Part shown: positions 38,515-41,593 of the stretch, one piece after another
Layout: each line of letters starts with the position of its first letter
How positions within the stretch are numbered: position 1 is the stretch's first letter
Assembly (NCBI RefSeq): GCF_018139625.1
Contig: NZ_JAGSOH010000069.1
Location: 1 to 41,593, forward strand
From: Actinospica acidithermotolerans
GTDB taxonomy: Bacteria > Actinomycetota > Actinomycetes > Streptomycetales > Catenulisporaceae
DNA: 41,593 nt
Direction of reading: 5' to 3'
The notes under the pieces: model-generated
Seen by the model: only the letters and a program-made list of their open reading frames with translations
Told to the model about the DNA's origin: nothing
Databases searched by the model: none
Made by a program: the position numbers and the translations under genes

Positions 38515-39387
38515 GTGCTCATCGAACTCGGAGATTCCCGCTCGTTCGACATCCAGGTCAGCGGCCCACCGGACGGCCCGCCGTTGGTACTGCACCACGG
38601 CACGCCCGGCAGCCTGGCCCGCTTCCGGGCGATCGACGAGGCGGTTCACGCCCGGGGGCTGCGGATGGTCACGTACTCACGGGCCGGCTACGGCGGCTCC
38701 ACCCGGCGACCGCGGCGCTCCGTCGCCGACATCGCCGACGACGTGGAGGCCGTGCTCGACCACCTCGGCGCCGACCGCTGCGTCACCCTCGGCTGGTCGG
38801 GCGGGGGACCGCACGCCCTCGCGACCGCCGCCCTGCTGCCGAGCCGGGTCGCCGCAGCTACGACGATCGCGAGCGTCGGGCCGTACGGCGCCGACGACCT
38901 GGACTTCCTGGCGGGCATGGGCGAGGGCAACATCGAGGAGTTCGGCGCCGCCATCGCCGGTGAGAAGGAGATCACCGCCGCGCTCGAGGAGGCCGCGGCC
39001 GAACTGCGCGACGCCGACCCCGCCGCCGTGATCGAGTCGATGTCCACCCTGCTGCCCGACGTCGACCGCGCCGCACTCGCCGGGCGGGCGGGCGAGGAGC
39101 TGACGGCCCAGATCGCGGAGGGCATGCGGCACGGCCCGGCCGGCTGGATCGACGACGACCTCGCGTTCGTCAAGCCCTGGGGCTTCGCGGTGCAGGACAT
39201 CGACGTGCCGGTCTTCCTCTGGCAGGGCGACAGGGACCTGATGGTCCCCTTCGCGCACGGACGCTGGCTCACCGACCGCATCCCGCGCTCCATCGCGCAC
39301 CTGCTGCCCGGCGAGGGCCACATCTCCGTGTTCTTCAACAACCTGGACGCGATCCTCGACGAGCTCGCCGCCTACGTGATCGACTGA
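38515..39387 (+). CDS. Alpha/beta hydrolase
   Basis: A 290-residue hydrolase of the alpha/beta fold. [16 protein letters not shown] supplies the HG oxyanion region and [11 protein letters not shown] the typical second strand-loop. [13 protein letters not shown] is the nucleophile elbow with the catalytic Ser. GDRDLMVPF carries the Asp, and [11 protein letters not shown] the His. A helical lid lies between residues ~130 and 215. The substrate is not readable; esters, lactones or epoxides are all possible. The GTG at 38515 is preferred over the upstream frame opening at 38473 because a TACTTT box ends 5 nt before it and [16 protein letters not shown] is a sensible first strand. Confidence 0.88.
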   Translation: MLIELGDSRSFDIQVSGPPDGPPLVLHHGTPGSLARFRAIDEAVHARGLRMVTYSRAGYGGSTRRPRRSVADIADDVEAVLDHLGADRCVTLGWSGGGPHALATAALLPSRVAAATTIASVGPYGADDLDFLAGMGEGNIEEFGAAIAGEKEITAALEEAAAELRDADPAAVIESMSTLLPDVDRAALAGRAGEELTAQIAEGMRHGPAGWIDDDLAFVKPWGFAVQDIDVPVFLWQGDRDLMVPFAHGRWLTDRIPRSIAHLLPGEGHISVFFNNLDAILDELAAYVID

Positions 39388-39427
39388 TCGGCACCGGCGT
39401 TCAGCCGCCCCGGACAGCCGCCTCACC

Positions 39428-39433
39428 TACACT
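39428..39433 (+). promoter_or_regulatory. -10 box of the Lon-domain gene
   Basis: TACACT, giving a leader of about 30 nt that contains the GGAGGGGG ribosome site before the ATG at 39473. Confidence 0.45.
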
Positions 39434-39472
39434 TGAACTCCTGGTGGGTGGTGTGCTCCGGAGGGGGAGTCG

Positions 39473-40459
39473 ATGCTGTTCAAGCACAAGCACTTGCTCG
39501 AGGAACTACGCAAGAAGGGCTGTCGCGCGACAGGCGAGATCCTGTCGATGACGACCATCGGCGCGGCGGCGAGCGCCTCGTCCGCGTGGGCGGCCGACGA
39601 AGATCTGTCCAAGACCTGGTTCGACTGCCGGATGGTCCTGCGCGTCGTGCCCGAGGACCGCGCGCAGTCGCCCTTCGAGGCGACCGTGATGACGCGCATC
39701 CACACCCAGAAGTCCCAAGGCGCGCACGTTCCCGTCTGGTACGACCCCTCCGATCGTTCGAAGGTCGTCGTCGACTACGAGGCGGACCTCGAGCGCGCGA
39801 TGAACTTCTACGCGGAGAGCCGCCTGCGCGAGATCCGCTCCGAACGCCTCGCCCATCTCGCCGACCAGCGCATCGGCGTCGCGTGGACGCCGATCGAGGG
39901 CGCCCTCGTGCCCATCGAGGCGATCCCGCGTCCGGGCAGCGGCCGGGTCGACGTCACGGAGTGGCCGGTCGCGGCCGTGCACGAATCCGCCGACGCCGCC
40001 GTCGCGCACGTTCGCTCCGCCGCCGGGACCTACCTGCCCCCTCGCGACGGCGGCTGGGAGGCGTGGTTCGCCGGACACGACTTCCGCGTCTTCCAGCCCT
40101 ACGGCCCGCCACCCGCGACCGAAGGCGCGACCGACGCGGCGAACATCCGCGCCGCGATCGCACTGGCCGTGATCTCCGCGCTCTCCGGCCACATGGTGCG
40201 CCCCGAGGTCTCCGTGACCGGCGGCCTGGGCCCGGAGGGCGCACTGCTCCCCGTCGCCTCGCTCAAGGACGTCGCACACGCCGCCCGCGACCTCCACTCG
40301 CAGCGCTTCATCGCGCCGACGGGAAACGCGCACGAGCTCGGCCAGGTCGGCAACCGCATCCGGGAGGGCATGGAGATCGTCTTCGCCGCAGACCTCCAGG
40401 AGGTCATGCGCCTCTCCCTCGCCAAGCACGCGGTGAAGGGCTTCGAACTAAGGAGTTGA
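39473..40459 (+). CDS. Lon-protease-like domain protein, predicted catalytically dead
   Basis: A 328-residue cytoplasmic protein. Residues ~10-110 resemble DUF3592-like modules (PFEATVMTRIHTQ, then VPVWYDPSDRSKVVVDY). A helical stretch follows. From ~205 to 325 it aligns without gaps to the Lon (S16) proteolytic domain: VISALSGHMVRPEVSVTGGL, GALLPVASLKDVAHAARDL, RFIAP and IREGMEIVFAADLQEVMRLSL. Relative to E. coli Lon, Ser679 is Asn224 and Lys722 is Val267, so both catalytic residues are gone. No ATPase domain. GGAGGGGG precedes the ATG. The end overlaps the LysR gene by 12 nt. It may be a scaffold or adaptor. Confidence 0.82.
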   Translation: MLFKHKHLLEELRKKGCRATGEILSMTTIGAAASASSAWAADEDLSKTWFDCRMVLRVVPEDRAQSPFEATVMTRIHTQKSQGAHVPVWYDPSDRSKVVVDYEADLERAMNFYAESRLREIRSERLAHLADQRIGVAWTPIEGALVPIEAIPRPGSGRVDVTEWPVAAVHESADAAVAHVRSAAGTYLPPRDGGWEAWFAGHDFRVFQPYGPPPATEGATDAANIRAAIALAVISALSGHMVRPEVSVTGGLGPEGALLPVASLKDVAHAARDLHSQRFIAPTGNAHELGQVGNRIREGMEIVFAADLQEVMRLSLAKHAVKGFELRS

Positions 40460-41392
40460 GCCACTCCCGGCCCGATAATCGGCCGGCGTGATCTCCGGCG
40501 CCGACCGCAGCACGTGCTCACGGAACGCCGCGGACGAGGGCGGCAGCTCGCGGTCGGTGAGCCACGCCAGGCCGAGCTCGCGCGTGCTGTCCACGTCCGT
40601 GACCTGCAGCTGCGGCGCCGGATCCGTGGTGTCCGGTCCCGCGGCGGTCGCGCGCGGGGGCGGCAGCAGAGCCACGCCGAGCCCGGCCGCGACCAGCGCG
40701 CGCAGCGTCTCGACCTCCTCGCCCTCGAAGGTGATCTTCGGCGTGAACCCGGCCTGCGCGCACAGCCGCTCGGTGAGCACCCGCAGCGCGTAACCGCTGC
40801 GCAGCAGGATGAACGGCTCGTCGGCCGCCTCCGCCAGCCTGATCCGCTCGCGACCCGCGAAGCGGTGCCCCGGCGGCACGGTCAGCCGCAGCGGCTCGAC
40901 CAGCAGCCGGTGCCACGTCACGCGCGGGTGCCCGAACGTCGGGCTGGAGATGATCAGATCCGCCGCGCCGTCCACCAGCTCCTGCAGAATCGACGCCTCG
41001 CCGTGCTGATGCAGCTCGAAGCGCACCTGCGGATGCGCCTCGCGAAAGCTGCTGACCAGCGGCGGGACCAGCCACGTGCCGAGCGTGTGCAGAAAGGCGA
41101 GGGGCACCGTGCCGTGCGCCGGATCCACGAGCTCCGCGACGGCCCGCAGCCCGAGGTCGTACTGATCGAGCGCCTGGCCCACGTGCTCCCGGAACAGCCG
41201 GCCGGCTGGCGTCGGCGTGAGCGTGCGCCCCGACCGCGTCAGCAGCGGCGTGCCGACCTCGTTCTCCAGTCGCGCCAACGCCCGCGAGAGCGCAGGCTGG
41301 GTGATCCGCGCGCGTTCGGCGGTCTCCGTCACCGTCGCCCCGTCCGCCACCTCGCGAAACCAGCGCAGCACCTGCAGCTCCATGCAATCCAT
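40448..41392 (-). CDS. LysR family transcriptional regulator
   Basis: About 314 residues. The N-terminal winged helix reads MELQVLRWFREVADGATVTE, then ARITQPALSRALARLENEVG and TPLLTRSGRTLTPTPAGRLF, all typical of LysR. The rest is the two-lobed effector domain (VPLAFLHTLGTWLVPPLVSSF, ADLIISSPTFGHP and ALVAAGLGVALLPPP). The start is ATG 41392 or 41383, neither with a ribosome site; a longer frame to 41572 looks non-coding. LysR proteins usually regulate a divergent neighbour, which here would start near the right window edge. It overlaps the Lon-domain gene tail to tail. Confidence 0.9.
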   Translation of the reverse strand: MDCMELQVLRWFREVADGATVTETAERARITQPALSRALARLENEVGTPLLTRSGRTLTPTPAGRLFREHVGQALDQYDLGLRAVAELVDPAHGTVPLAFLHTLGTWLVPPLVSSFREAHPQVRFELHQHGEASILQELVDGAADLIISSPTFGHPRVTWHRLLVEPLRLTVPPGHRFAGRERIRLAEAADEPFILLRSGYALRVLTERLCAQAGFTPKITFEGEEVETLRALVAAGLGVALLPPPRATAAGPDTTDPAPQLQVTDVDSTRELGLAWLTDRELPPSSAAFREHVLRSAPEITPADYRAGSGSTP

Positions 41393-41564
41393 GTTCGCAT
41401 GGCATGGGTTCTGTGAGAAATGGTCATTGGACGCATGGCCACTGGCTGGAGGATCATTGACCCCGGAGCCGCGGAGCATCAGCTCCTCGACTTCCGGCAG
41501 CGCAGCCGTCGATCCGCCCCAAGCACGTGCCGATCCCGCTGCCGCCGTCAGGAGAGCCGCGATC
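41393..41564. promoter_or_regulatory. Probable divergent control region of the LysR gene
   Basis: About 170 bp with several CATGG/CCATG words near 41380-41440, including CCATG-CGAA-CATGG on the minus strand at the LysR start, of the kind LysR dimers bind. No clear -10 box was found. Confidence 0.3.
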
Positions 41565-41593
41565 GTGACCATCGCCGCCGAACGCCGTCCCGC
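41565..41593 (+). CDS. Possible start of a divergent gene, cut by window edge
   Basis: GTG at 41565 with AGGAGA 9 nt upstream; only MTIAAERRP is visible. The frame is also open upstream to a TTG at 41457. The position opposite the LysR gene is the main support. Confidence 0.25.

Noticed and set aside
1-41593. CRISPR array, tRNA, rRNA, insertion sequence, prophage or integrase
   Set aside because: I looked for regularly spaced repeats, cloverleaf-like segments, transposase motifs and terminal inverted repeats and found none I could support.
41439-41593. Plus-strand frame from ATG 41439 to the window end
   Set aside because: Its translation becomes a run of Arg/Ser-rich residues with no protein character; the GTG at 41565 in another frame is a better, still weak, candidate.

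Overview
The window is high-GC actinobacterial DNA. Evidence: strong G/C bias at third codon positions, frequent GTG and TTG starts, many genes with a -10 box 5-8 nt before the start codon (leaderless), large regulator families (LacI, TetR, MerR, HxlR, GntR, LysR) and secreted GH92 mannosidases. A soil or plant-associated filamentous actinomycete (Streptomyces, Catenulispora or Actinospica type) is plausible but is inference. I saw no rRNA, tRNA, CRISPR array, transposase or phage gene. It reads as ordinary chromosome with accessory catabolic genes.

Layout. 1-5.5 kb: a partial hypothetical gene, a small membrane protein, a 14-TM drug-efflux-type MFS transporter, an SRPBCC protein and a long alanine-rich coiled-coil protein with an N-terminal Cys cluster. 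5.6-9.8 kb (minus): an electron-transfer cassette (ferric-reductase-like flavocytochrome, exported FMN-binding protein, ApbE flavin transferase) below a MerR regulator, which is divergent from a DUF4188 gene. 9.9-16.5 kb: a zinc-ribbon protein divergent from a complete Mrp cation/proton antiporter operon (A/B fusion, C, D, E, F, G), every junction a 4-nt stop/start overlap. 16.5-19.1 kb: EamA transporter, O-methyltransferase, double-YbjQ protein.

19.3-25.2 kb: LacI regulator, TesB-like thioesterase divergent from an HxlR regulator across two identical 17-bp palindromes, uracil-DNA glycosylase, a DUF4232 secreted protein, a VIT/CCC1 metal transporter with an IdeR/DtxR-like iron box, and a GalE-type epimerase. 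25.2-36.1 kb: two secreted GH92 alpha-mannosidases of different architecture (one with a C-terminal seven-blade YVTN propeller, one with a duplicated binding-like module, one copy inside the catalytic region). Between them lie a sirtuin, a uridine-kinase-like protein, an MFS transporter and a TetR regulator. 36.2-41.6 kb: APC permease, GntR regulator, alpha/beta hydrolase, a protein ending in a Lon-protease-like domain with both catalytic positions replaced, and a LysR regulator.

How parts may work together. Both GH92 genes carry the same LacI-type operator (TGACAACGT then T/A then GTC) at their promoters, suggesting one sugar-responsive regulon for mannan or N-glycan breakdown; the LacI gene at 19.3-20.3 kb, with its own AACGTT-centred operator, is the nearest candidate regulator. 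The ferric reductase/FMN-binding/ApbE genes form a coherent extracytoplasmic electron-transfer unit. The iron box upstream of the VIT gene fits iron-dependent activation of iron storage or detoxification. The most unusual items are the Lon-domain pseudoprotease, the GH92 domain insertion and the basic cytoplasmic tail on MrpC.
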